Source: GCA-2686265 sp036010965
Lineage (GTDB): Bacteria; Planctomycetota; UBA1135; GCA-002686595
Direction of reading: 5' to 3'
DNA length: 10,588 bases
Assembly (NCBI GenBank): GCA_036010965.1
Contig: DASCMO010000162.1
Span: forward strand, 1-10,588
Shown: positions 1-6,853 of the stretch, one piece after another
Position numbering within the stretch: the stretch's first letter is position 1
Layout of the letters: each line of letters begins with the position of its first letter
Translations under genes and position numbers: made by a program
Notes under the pieces: model-generated
Seen by the model: the letters and a program-made list of their open reading frames with translations, nothing else
Database searches by the model: none
What the model was told of the DNA's origin: nothing

Positions 1-126
1 CACGGCGGCAGGTCAGACGTGTGACACGACATGGGGCGGTCGAACCAGCAACAGCAAGGCAACAGGCACCAAGGAGGCCGCCAGATAGGTGGTTTGAGCA
101 TTCGGCCAATACGGTCGTAGGCTAGA

Positions 127-2607
127 ATGCCCCCTGTCATGTCGCGCCTTGTCCTTGCCTGCGCGCTCTTCCTCGCGGTTTTCGCCGCGGTCATGGCGAC
201 CTGGTTCCTGGTCAGGCTTCCTGGCAACGGCTATGTGGCCGTCCCTGTCGGCCGCTCGGAACCAGAGGGCAGCGCGACCCGTCCCGCGATGCGCTCGACC
301 GAAGTGGCAACCTCGATGCGACGCGGGGCTCCCACCGGCGGCGCGAGCGAGCCGATCGCAGGAACTGCGCTGTTCGCTGACGGCTCGAACACGTTCACCG
401 TTGAGATCGCCGTGCGGGACCCCGCGGGGGCGGGAATCGGCGCCGCACGGGTGCAGTTCGCTCCGCCCAGCGGAGCAACGACGACCACCGGCCGCGACGG
501 GCTCGCCCGCGTGCGCCTGCCGAGCGGGACGCGTCGCATCGACGTGCGCGCAGACGCCGAGGGCTACGTACATTCGCGGCGAAGAACGCACGTCGCCGCG
601 CGCGTCGAGGTGACCCTGCACCGCGCGACGAGCGTTCGCGGCCGGGTCGTGGAGAAGAGCATGAGCGTCCCGCTGGGCGGTGCCAGCGTGTGGCTCGAGG
701 ACGGCCACGAGGGCTGCGAGTCGCAGCCTGTAACGGCCGGCGCCGACGGGTCGTTCGAGCTCGCCGAGGTCCCCGTGGGGACGGACTTCTCGGTCAGGGC
801 TTCGGCCGACGGATACGCTGATGGCCGCGTCGCCTTCCAGGTGCTCGCCGGCGAGCCAGTGGAGAGCCTAGAGCTCGCATTGGAGCGCTGCGCCGCCGTG
901 CGCCTGTGCTTCGTCGACTTCCAGACCTGGCGACCCATCACCGGAGCGAGGCTGTCGAACCTGCGCGACCTCCCGCCCTCCGACGAGCACGGCCTCGTCG
1001 ACGTCAGTCGTCTGGTGCCGGAGTCGGCGAGCTCGATCAGGATCCTCGCCTCCGCGTCGGGCTACTGTCGGCTGAGTCGCCACGTGCAGGCCTCCGAGTG
1101 GAGCGAAGGCGGCCAGGCAACGGTCCCGATGCTCGCCGGAGCGCGCTTCGAAGGCCTGGTGCGAGATGCCGCCGGAGATCCGTTGGCAGGGGCGCGCGTC
1201 ACGCTGCCGTCCAGCGGGAGGATCCGGCAGAAACGCGAGCCGGCCGCTGCGCTGCTGCTCCAGGGTTGGGGTTCAAGCTGGATCCTGGGCCCCGAGAGCG
1301 AAGAACCGGTCGAGAGCGACGCGGCCGGGCGCTTCGCCACTGGTGCAGTCCCTCCTGCGACCTCAGGCTGGAGGCTCCTCGTCTCGGCCGAAGGCCACAC
1401 CACGAAGCACGTCGATCCCGGGCCAGCGGCGGAGCCGGGCCGCTCGACCTGGGTCGAGGTGTCGCTAGAGCCCGACCGCTCGGGGGCGATCAGCGGCCTG
1501 CTCACACTGAACGGCGCGCCGATCTCCGGCCAGGTCACCTGGCGTTGCGCGGGGTCGGGCGGCAGCGGCCGCGCTGACCCCTCGGGGCGTTTCCGGCTCG
1601 CGGATGTGGGGCCGGGCGAGGTCCGACTGAGTGCCGTGCCACTAGAGGGTAGGCACCGCTTCGGGCGCCTGTGCGAGGAGCAGGTCGTCTCGGTTGCGCT
1701 CGCGCCGCGCACAGAACTCGCGCAGGACATCGCCCTCGTCCTTCCGGTCGCGACCACCTCGGGTTACGTGCGCACTCAGCGCGGCGAGGGTGTGGCGGGC
1801 GCGGAGCTGCTGGCGGCGCTCCCCGAACGCGGGGTCTGGCTGTGGGCGAACTCCCAAGAGGCGGGCCGCTTCGACCTGGAGCTCCCGACAGCAGGTGATC
1901 TCTGGATGCTGAGCGTGCGCTCGCCTTGGCGGTCGAAGCCGGTCGAGGTCCGCCCGGGCGAGCGCGACGTCGTGCTCGTCATGGAAGAGCTCGGTCGGCT
2001 GCGCGTGCGCCTCCTCGACGCGGCCGACGGCGAGCCGGTGCGGGGGCTCGAGGTCCGAGGACGCCAGCCCGGAGTCGGATCGGCGTCCCCCCCGGTCCAC
2101 AGCTGGCAGCACACCCCCGACCCGGAGGGCTGGGTCGAGTTGGAGGCCCCCAGCGGGCCGCTCGACGTCACCCTGATCGCGCTGGAGCGCGCCTACCCTC
2201 CGGTGAGTGCCTCGGTCTCCGTCCCGCCGGCTGGCGCCGATCCCTTGCGGCTCGAGCTCTACACGCAGCGCGGGGTCACGCTGGTCCTGGCGCTCGCTGA
2301 AGACTCCGATCGCCCTCCCAGCCGCAGCCAGCCCTGCCTGCTGACCGAGAGCGAAGCCGCTCTCCTTTCCGTCGAAGGATCCGGAGAGTTCCGCTGGCAG
2401 CTGTTGTTGGCAGGCTCCGAGGACCCCGTCGGGCTGCGCCGCCGGCGCATCAGCTTCGACTCGCAGGCTCGCACGACCCTGCTCGGCCTGCCCGCGGGCC
2501 GCTACGTCCTGGTCGATCTGGCAGGCGGGACCTTGGCACCGAACCGGATCGAGCTGCCGCGACAAGCGGAGTCCCCCATCACGATGAGCTGGAAGCCCTC
2601 CAACTAG
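127..2607 (+). CDS. Membrane-anchored or exported protein with repeated carboxypeptidase-regulatory-like domains
   Basis: An 826-residue protein. An N-terminal hydrophobic segment (about residues 5-28) has a short basic start and looks like an uncleaved signal anchor or signal peptide. After a Ser/Thr/Gly-rich linker come about seven Ig-like segments, beginning near residues 90, 170, 255, 340, 450, 550 and 625. Each follows the carboxypeptidase-regulatory-like plan: G-x-V, then G-x-x-(L/V)-x-G-A-x-V, then D-x-x-G-x-F, then a G-Y or G-H strand (for example DGSFELAEVPVG, DAAGRFATGAVP and ADPSGRFRLADVGPG). Such domains are structural beta-sandwiches in cell-surface or periplasmic proteins; no peptidase residues are seen. 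The ATG at 127 is used, but the ATG at 139 is equally possible and neither has a clear ribosome binding site. A gap of about 200 nt separates it from the next gene, and nothing links it to the radical SAM operon. Confidence 0.85.
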   Translation: MPPVMSRLVLACALFLAVFAAVMATWFLVRLPGNGYVAVPVGRSEPEGSATRPAMRSTEVATSMRRGAPTGGASEPIAGTALFADGSNTFTVEIAVRDPAGAGIGAARVQFAPPSGATTTTGRDGLARVRLPSGTRRIDVRADAEGYVHSRRRTHVAARVEVTLHRATSVRGRVVEKSMSVPLGGASVWLEDGHEGCESQPVTAGADGSFELAEVPVGTDFSVRASADGYADGRVAFQVLAGEPVESLELALERCAAVRLCFVDFQTWRPITGARLSNLRDLPPSDEHGLVDVSRLVPESASSIRILASASGYCRLSRHVQASEWSEGGQATVPMLAGARFEGLVRDAAGDPLAGARVTLPSSGRIRQKREPAAALLLQGWGSSWILGPESEEPVESDAAGRFATGAVPPATSGWRLLVSAEGHTTKHVDPGPAAEPGRSTWVEVSLEPDRSGAISGLLTLNGAPISGQVTWRCAGSGGSGRADPSGRFRLADVGPGEVRLSAVPLEGRHRFGRLCEEQVVSVALAPRTELAQDIALVLPVATTSGYVRTQRGEGVAGAELLAALPERGVWLWANSQEAGRFDLELPTAGDLWMLSVRSPWRSKPVEVRPGERDVVLVMEELGRLRVRLLDAADGEPVRGLEVRGRQPGVGSASPPVHSWQHTPDPEGWVELEAPSGPLDVTLIALERAYPPVSASVSVPPAGADPLRLELYTQRGVTLVLALAEDSDRPPSRSQPCLLTESEAALLSVEGSGEFRWQLLLAGSEDPVGLRRRRISFDSQARTTLLGLPAGRYVLVDLAGGTLAPNRIELPRQAESPITMSWKPSN

Positions 2608-2644
2608 GCGGGAGCACGAAATCGCACCCGACTTTCTCGACGTC

Positions 2645-2660
2645 CGCCGAAGTGTCGGCG
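2645..2660 (+). terminator. Weak hairpin after the first gene
   Basis: CGCCGA-AGTG-TCGGCG forms a perfect 6-bp stem with a 4-nt loop, 38 nt after the stop at 2607. It is followed by only two T residues. It may end transcription of the first gene, but in such GC-rich DNA a stem this short could arise by chance. Confidence 0.25.
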
Positions 2661-2817
2661 TTCTGCGGAGCGTGGACGAGAGTCCGGAACTCCCAGCTCG
2701 TTGGCGGCTTCCTGCGGCGAGGGGGCCCAGCTGGAACCTGCTTTCCTACAGGGTGTTCCACTTGCGGGAACGAGTCGCAGCCTGCATACTCTGATGGCGA
2801 CGTGGAATGCGGCCGGT

Positions 2818-4074
2818 ATGGAAGAACAAGGCCACGAATCTAGCAGTGCGCACGTCGACGGAACGGCGTGCACGATGGCGGCGGCGAACGGTCAAGGGGC
2901 CGTACCGCACGAAGGGGAGGGGCGTACGCGCGAGGCGATCAAGCCGGCGCGCTGCGAAGGTACTGCTGTCTCCGTCTATTCGGTGGTCTTCCTCCCGACG
3001 CTCGCCTGCAACTGCACGTGCACCCACTGCTTCGAGCGGACGGGCCCTGTCACGATGGGAGAGTCGAGGTGGCGCATGGTATTCGGCGAGGTGCGCGAGC
3101 TCGCCGACCTCGTCCGCTGCCGGACGATGCGCGTGTACTGGCAGGGGGGCGAGGTCCTGTCCCTGCAGCCGGAGAGCGTCGCAAGCATCCTGGAGGCCGC
3201 AGCCGACGCCTTCGCTGGGAGCGGCGTGACGGTGGAGCACCACCTGCAGACCAACCTGCTGCTGTACGACTCTGCGCGATGGCGGGACGTCATGCGGGCG
3301 TTCGCGCTGGGGACGATCAGCTCTTCGCTCGATTACCCGAACCGGTACCGCCAGACCCCGTCCCTCTCCCCCGACGAGTACAACCGCGCCTGGCTCCGCA
3401 AGAAGGACGAGGCGGAATGCGACGGCTTCGCCGTGAGCATCGTCTCGCTGCCGAACCCGGGCACGCTGGAGATCGGAGCCGAGCGGTGGTTCTCCTACTT
3501 CCGGGACGAGGTGCGCGTCCAGAACCTGCAGGTGAACTTCCCCTTCCCTGGTCAAGGCGAGGGTCTGGAGCCCCTCGATCTCGGGAACCTCGCCGCGTTC
3601 ATGGCGGACCTGCATGGAATCTGGGTCGCCTCGGGCGACGAGATTCACCTGAGCCCATTCCGCGGATTGAGGGATCGGATGGAAGGCCGCGGTGGCACGC
3701 TGCCCTGCATCTGGTCCGCGAGCTGCGCGAACTCCCTGCTGGCCATCGCTCCCGACGGAAGGGTCGGCCAGTGCGACTGCTGGGTCTCGAACTTCGACGG
3801 CCACGAGTTCGGGGTCATCGGCGAGGACGACATGGCTACGATGCTCGCCGCCCGGCCCCGCAGCCCCTTCGTGAACCGGTCCTTCGCGCTCGCGCGGGAC
3901 ACGGAGTGCGGAGAGTGCGAGCACTGGAACGTGTGCTTCGGCGGCTGCCCGGTTCGGGCGTTCGCGTTCGGGGGCGACATGCTGGCCCCGGACCATTACT
4001 GCTCCGTCTACAAAGAGATGATGAACGCGGTGCGCCGCCACGCAGCGGGCTTGGCGACGACATCAGGCTCCTAA
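2818..4074 (+). CDS. Radical SAM/SPASM peptide maturase, candidate cyclophane-forming enzyme
   Basis: A radical SAM enzyme with a C-terminal SPASM domain, inferred to modify the lipoprotein encoded 15 nt downstream. Numbering from the ATG at 2818 (418 aa), the SAM cluster motif CX3CX2C is C64, C68 and C71, followed by a GGE motif in the strand VYWQGGE and an SSLD strand. The SPASM region begins at C297, continues with an A-P-D-G-R-V-x-x-C stretch (C319, C321), and ends with C364, C367, C373, C377 and C395 in a CX2CX5CX3C...C arrangement that would bind auxiliary 4Fe-4S clusters. Size and order match SPASM peptide maturases such as those for triceptides and other RiPPs. The start is uncertain: the frame is open from a TTG at 2701, with ATGs at 2794, 2818 and 2875, none with a strong ribosome binding site. 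The first 60 residues look unconserved. The family is secure; the crosslinking chemistry is inferred from the neighbour. Confidence 0.88.
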   Translation: MEEQGHESSSAHVDGTACTMAAANGQGAVPHEGEGRTREAIKPARCEGTAVSVYSVVFLPTLACNCTCTHCFERTGPVTMGESRWRMVFGEVRELADLVRCRTMRVYWQGGEVLSLQPESVASILEAAADAFAGSGVTVEHHLQTNLLLYDSARWRDVMRAFALGTISSSLDYPNRYRQTPSLSPDEYNRAWLRKKDEAECDGFAVSIVSLPNPGTLEIGAERWFSYFRDEVRVQNLQVNFPFPGQGEGLEPLDLGNLAAFMADLHGIWVASGDEIHLSPFRGLRDRMEGRGGTLPCIWSASCANSLLAIAPDGRVGQCDCWVSNFDGHEFGVIGEDDMATMLAARPRSPFVNRSFALARDTECGECEHWNVCFGGCPVRAFAFGGDMLAPDHYCSVYKEMMNAVRRHAAGLATTSGS

Positions 4075-4081
4075 CCACATT

Positions 4082-4085
4082 GAGG
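4082..4085 (+). promoter_or_regulatory. Ribosome binding site of the precursor lipoprotein
   Basis: GAGG lies 4 nt before the ATG at 4090, just after the stop of the maturase gene (4072-4074). It supports this start and translation of the two genes from one mRNA. Confidence 0.5.
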
Positions 4086-4089
4086 TCCC

Positions 4090-4767
4090 ATGGTTCGAAT
4101 TCGAAACAGTGAGCGACAGGAGATCGATCGCCGAGAAGCCATAAGGAGGATCGGCGGGTTCTCGATGGTCGCCGCCGGGGTGCTCGGCGGCGGGAGCATC
4201 GTCCTGACCGCTTGCGGCGGCGGTGGTGGCGGCGATGGCGATGGCGATGGCGATGGCGATGGCGATGGCGATGGTGGCGGTGGCGGCGAGGACGGCGAAT
4301 CGCGGGCCACGGCTATACCGATCACGCCGGGAACCTGGGAGGTGAACGTCACGGCCGAGGCCGCGTACCCATGGGTGTGGTGCAGCATCCCCTGCACTGG
4401 ATCACTGTCCGAGGTCATCATCGATGTCACGGACGCCGCGCCGGCGGAAGGCATGGCCCTGCACGTCTTCCAAAGCCTGGACGACGAGACTCCGGATCAG
4501 GACTTCGATCCCTGCCCCGCGGGCAGCAAGATCACGATCGACGCGGATTGCTTCGCGGCGGAGGGGCAGGCCGCCTACTGCCAGTTCGAGCTGACGGATC
4601 CAGACACGGGCGCCACGCTGTCCTTCACGCTGTGGGATGGCGAGGACGCGGGTTGGGACAACGCGTGGAACGACGCGTGGAACGACGCGTGGAGCAACGC
4701 CGGCTGGCAGGACCACTGGTCTGACTGGTACAATGCCCCTTGGGGCAACTGGATGCAATCCTGGTAG
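4090..4767 (+). CDS. Tat-signal lipoprotein with W-x-(N/D) repeat tail, candidate RiPP precursor
   Basis: A 225-residue protein in four parts. (1) Residues 1-42 are a twin-arginine type signal (D13-R14-R15-E-A-I-R, then a hydrophobic stretch) ending in a lipobox L39-T-A-C42, so Cys42 should be lipidated. The residue after it is Gly, not Asp, which in Gram-negatives favours the outer membrane. (2) Residues 43-67 are a Gly/Asp linker with seven D-G pairs. (3) Residues about 70-180 form a soluble, probably beta-rich domain with several Cys. (4) Residues 182-225 are a tail with 11 Trp. W189, W193, W197, W201, W206, W210, W213 and W218 are each followed at +2 by Asn or Asp; W221-M-Q and the terminal W225 complete it. 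The W-x-(N/D) triad is typical of three-residue cyclophane substrates. The gene sits 15 nt after a radical SAM/SPASM gene. I do not recognise the family. The signal and repeats are seen directly; modification is inferred. It could instead be an unmodified aromatic binding tail. Confidence 0.85.
   Translation: MVRIRNSERQEIDRREAIRRIGGFSMVAAGVLGGGSIVLTACGGGGGGDGDGDGDGDGDGDGGGGGEDGESRATAIPITPGTWEVNVTAEAAYPWVWCSIPCTGSLSEVIIDVTDAAPAEGMALHVFQSLDDETPDQDFDPCPAGSKITIDADCFAAEGQAAYCQFELTDPDTGATLSFTLWDGEDAGWDNAWNDAWNDAWSNAGWQDHWSDWYNAPWGNWMQSW
4231..4272 (+). repeat. Seven tandem GGCGAT hexamers encoding Gly-Asp linker
   Basis: Seven perfect copies of GGCGAT encode the (Gly-Asp)7 spacer just after the lipidated Cys42. 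The six-base unit preserves the reading frame, so slippage would change tether length and not switch the gene off. Confidence 0.95.
4654..4764 (+). other. Candidate core region: eight W-x-(N/D) triads
   Basis: Codons 189-225 of the lipoprotein encode WDN, WND, WND, WSN, WQD, WSD, WYN and WGN in order, separated by A, A, A, AG, H, nothing and AP, then W-M-Q-S-W at the C-terminus. In characterised triceptides an aromatic residue is joined to the beta carbon of the residue two positions on, often Asn or Asp. That every Trp from 189 to 218 fits is what marks this as a probable modification region. Confidence 0.65.
4657..4692 (+). repeat. Three near-identical 12-bp repeats in the tail
   Basis: GACAACGCGTGG, AACGACGCGTGG and AACGACGCGTGG follow one another; the last two are identical. 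They encode DNAW, NDAW, NDAW. Identity at the DNA level suggests recent tandem duplication of one triad unit. Confidence 0.9.
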
Positions 4768-4779
4768 CCCCTGGTAGCC
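4760..4779 (+). repeat. Perfect 10-bp tandem duplication over the precursor stop
   Basis: CCTGGTAGCC occurs twice back to back. The first copy contains the terminal Trp codon and TAG stop of the lipoprotein; the second is non-coding for it. It may be a slippage product from the same process that expanded the tail. Confidence 0.85.
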
Positions 4780-4784
4780 GTGCG

Positions 4785-4812
4785 AAGGGGCCGGCGCCCC
4801 CGCCGGCCCCTT
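4785..4812 (+). terminator. Perfect 12-bp GC hairpin between precursor and downstream genes
   Basis: AAGGGGCCGGCG, loop CCCC, then CGCCGGCCCCTT form an uninterrupted 12-bp stem starting 17 nt after the precursor stop. The stem ends in two T but no U-tract follows, so it is more likely a partial terminator, an attenuator or a 3' mRNA stabiliser than a full stop. It would allow more precursor than downstream enzyme to be made. Its presence upstream of 4830 also argues against the downstream gene starting at the TTG at 4740. Confidence 0.65.
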
Positions 4813-4829
4813 CAGCATGCATTGCATCG

Positions 4830-6755
4830 GTGTCCCCTCGCCGCGATAACTCTGCGGTCGTGCTGTTCGTCCAGAGCGGCACGGGGTTCTCCCTGGCTGC
4901 GGCGGTTTTCCACGCGGGGCTCGCGCGCGTGGAGCCGCGGGTGCGCTTCGTCGCGCGCGACTACGCGCGCACCCGGGACGAGGTGGACGCTTCCTTCATG
5001 CGCGACATGCTGCTCCTGCGTCCGGCGATCGTCGCCTTCTCGTGCTTCTTCTGGAATCTGGATCACCACCTCCGCCTGGCGGCCCTCGCGAAGGCGCTCG
5101 ATCCGGGCGTGCTCTGCGTTCTGGGAGGACCGCAGGCGGGGGGGCCGGCCGAGGCGCGGGACCTGCTCGCGGCGAATGCCGCGGTGGACGCCGCGCTCTG
5201 CGGCGAGGCGGACCTCGCGTTTCCCGAGTACGTGCGGCGCGTCGTCGCAGGCGAGGCCTTGCAAGACGTCCCGGGCCTCGTCCGCCGCGGCGAGGCATCA
5301 GGCGAAGGCGCAATACACCCGGCGAGCGTCAAGGATCTCTCCCAGGTCCCGGTGGCCCTTAGTGAGTCCTCGGAGTACGTCGCCCGTCGCCTCCCGGGGC
5401 AGGAGCTCATCCCCCTGCAGACCCTGCGCGGATGCAGGAACCGCTGCTCCTACTGTCTCTACACTGCCCCCTCCCTCCGACTCTTCCCGCTGGAGCGCGT
5501 GACGGAGGAGATCGACTGTCTGGGGCGCCTGGGTGTGCGCCACGTCCGCGTGTGCGACAGCCACTTCGGGGGGACGCGGGAACGCGCGATGGAGATCTTC
5601 GCGAGAATGGGGCGATGGAGGAAGCGGACGCGGTTCGCGATCTACCCGGACCCGCTCCACGTCGACGGGGAGTACCTTCGTGAAGCCCGCTCCGTGGGTT
5701 GCGAGATGCTCTCCCTCGGCGTGGAGTCCATGGACCCTGCCACATCGGCGGCGCTCCGGCGTCGTCCTCCGGGAGCGCAGTTCGAGGGAGCCCTTCGGTG
5801 GATCCACGGCGAGGGCGGGCACATCCAGGCGGACCTGATGCTGGGTCTCCCGTTGCAGACGGCGGAGAGCGTGGCCGCCGATACCCTCCGCCTCCGCGCG
5901 CTCGGGGTGGAGGAGATCTTGTTCTCCCCCCTCATGCTCTTCCCCGGCACGGGCTTGGAGGACGATGCGGCGACCCTCGGGTTGGAGGTTCTCCCCTCCC
6001 CGCAGCGCTTCGCCCGCCCCGAGCACCTCGGCGCAGAAGAGCACGGGGCGATGTTCCGCATCGCGGAGGCGCACGGGTTCTTGAACATCTTCCGTCGCGC
6101 GGTACGGACGTGCACGGCGATGTCACACCCGCCGGTAGACCCCGTCTTGCTGTTCCGAAACCTGGTGGGGGCGCTGGGCGGGCCGGTGGGAGAGGAGCTG
6201 ATGGGGATTCTGGAGGATCTCCGTGCCAGCGCGGCACACCAGCGTCGTTTCGCTGGAACCTTGGCAGGGCGTGCTGCCGAGATCCTGTCGAGCGCTGCGT
6301 CGCCGACCGGAGCGCCACGCGACGGCTTGGTGGAGGCAGCGCGAGTGGATCTGCTCGCCTACGCGATGCTCCGCCGCCGAGAGGAGCTCAGCCGCACGTT
6401 GAGGGAAACCGCCGGCCGCCGTGGCGTCTGGTTCGTGGACGAGATCGTCGACCTGGAGTGGGTGCTGGAGCCGGAGTGCTGGTTGGAGGACCACGGCGTC
6501 TCTCCCGCCGAAGCCGCGGGGGCCGGAGCCGAGAGGCCCTCGGGCAGAACAACCTGCGCTTGTCTGTACGCGTGCCGGGAGGGCCGTTTCACGGTGCTCG
6601 ATCAGGAGGACGCTACGTTCCTCCGGAGGTTCCGTTCCCCGGGACGGCTCTTCGACGGACCATCCAAGGCGCCGGCGCCGGTGATCGAGCGGGCACGCCG
6701 GTGGATTCGGGCCGGCGCCCTGGTCGTCGCGGAGGGAGGCTCGCGGTGGGAATGA
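4830..6755 (+). CDS. B12-binding-domain type radical SAM protein
   Basis: A 641-residue protein if it starts at the GTG at 4830. Residues about 10-140 are a Rossmann-like cobalamin-binding-type domain with the S-C-F-F-W-N-L-D (about 71-78), V-L-G-G-P and C-G-E-A-D signatures seen in B12-binding radical SAM proteins. I see no DxHxxG, so cobalamin would be bound without the lower histidine ligand, or not at all. The radical SAM domain follows with CX3CX2C at C202, C206 and C209, then an L-G-V-E-S strand and a D-L-M-L-G-L-P strand typical of the Elp3/MiaB-like fold. Residues about 400-641 are helical; the last 70 vaguely resemble a PqqD-like winged helix. No ribosome binding site is seen at 4830, and an open frame reaches back to a TTG at 4740 through the hairpin. 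In this cluster it may install a further modification such as methylation; the actual reaction is unknown. Confidence 0.85.
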   Translation: MSPRRDNSAVVLFVQSGTGFSLAAAVFHAGLARVEPRVRFVARDYARTRDEVDASFMRDMLLLRPAIVAFSCFFWNLDHHLRLAALAKALDPGVLCVLGGPQAGGPAEARDLLAANAAVDAALCGEADLAFPEYVRRVVAGEALQDVPGLVRRGEASGEGAIHPASVKDLSQVPVALSESSEYVARRLPGQELIPLQTLRGCRNRCSYCLYTAPSLRLFPLERVTEEIDCLGRLGVRHVRVCDSHFGGTRERAMEIFARMGRWRKRTRFAIYPDPLHVDGEYLREARSVGCEMLSLGVESMDPATSAALRRRPPGAQFEGALRWIHGEGGHIQADLMLGLPLQTAESVAADTLRLRALGVEEILFSPLMLFPGTGLEDDAATLGLEVLPSPQRFARPEHLGAEEHGAMFRIAEAHGFLNIFRRAVRTCTAMSHPPVDPVLLFRNLVGALGGPVGEELMGILEDLRASAAHQRRFAGTLAGRAAEILSSAASPTGAPRDGLVEAARVDLLAYAMLRRREELSRTLRETAGRRGVWFVDEIVDLEWVLEPECWLEDHGVSPAEAAGAGAERPSGRTTCACLYACREGRFTVLDQEDATFLRRFRSPGRLFDGPSKAPAPVIERARRWIRAGALVVAEGGSRWE

Positions 6756-6853
6756 CCGGACACCCTGAGCTTTCAGATCGGCCGAGGGGTCCGGCTGCGG
6801 ACGGGACGAACGCGCCCCTCCGGCTCCCGGCTCCGCGACGGAGGTCTCCGTGA
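6752..6853 (+). CDS. Possible 33-residue coupling mini-ORF
   Basis: ATG at 6752 overlaps the TGA of the upstream gene (ATGA), and the TGA at 6851-6853 overlaps the GTG of the next gene (GTGA). The 33 codons give a basic, Pro/Arg-rich peptide starting MTGHPELSDRP. It resembles no family I know. It may serve only to carry ribosomes across the 94-nt gap, or be chance, since open frames are common in GC-rich DNA. Confidence 0.25.
   Translation: MTGHPELSDRPRGPAADGTNAPLRLPAPRRRSP
6840..6844 (+). promoter_or_regulatory. Strong ribosome binding site fixing the 6850 start
   Basis: GGAGG is placed 5 nt before the GTG at 6850. It makes this GTG the convincing start, placing the SAM cluster cysteines at residues 15-22. 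Confidence 0.7.

Noticed and set aside
94..128. TTGAGC and TAGAAT as a sigma70-like promoter for the first gene
   Set aside because: The spacing is 23 nt, well outside 16-19, and the second box overlaps the ATG at 127.
2652..2843. A 63-codon + strand frame with several Cys, upstream of the maturase, considered as a small precursor
   Set aside because: It starts at a GTG without a ribosome binding site, overlaps the maturase frame, and its Cys spacing shows no repeat or leader-core layout. Likely chance in GC-rich DNA.
2746..4041. Long minus-strand open frame opposite the maturase (431 codons)
   Set aside because: It mirrors the codon bias of the + strand gene, has no recognisable motif, and the + strand carries clear radical SAM and SPASM cysteines.
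4300..4630. Middle domain of the lipoprotein as a cysteine-based lanthipeptide or sactipeptide core
   Set aside because: The Cys residues are widely spaced in a domain with ordinary hydrophobic pattern, more like a folded protein with disulfides. The modification signal is in the Trp tail.
4740..4829. Starting the B12-type radical SAM protein at the TTG at 4740
   Set aside because: It would overlap the precursor end and code through the perfect hairpin, adding a Pro/Ala-rich stretch before the conserved domain. The GTG at 4830 fits better, though it lacks a ribosome binding site.
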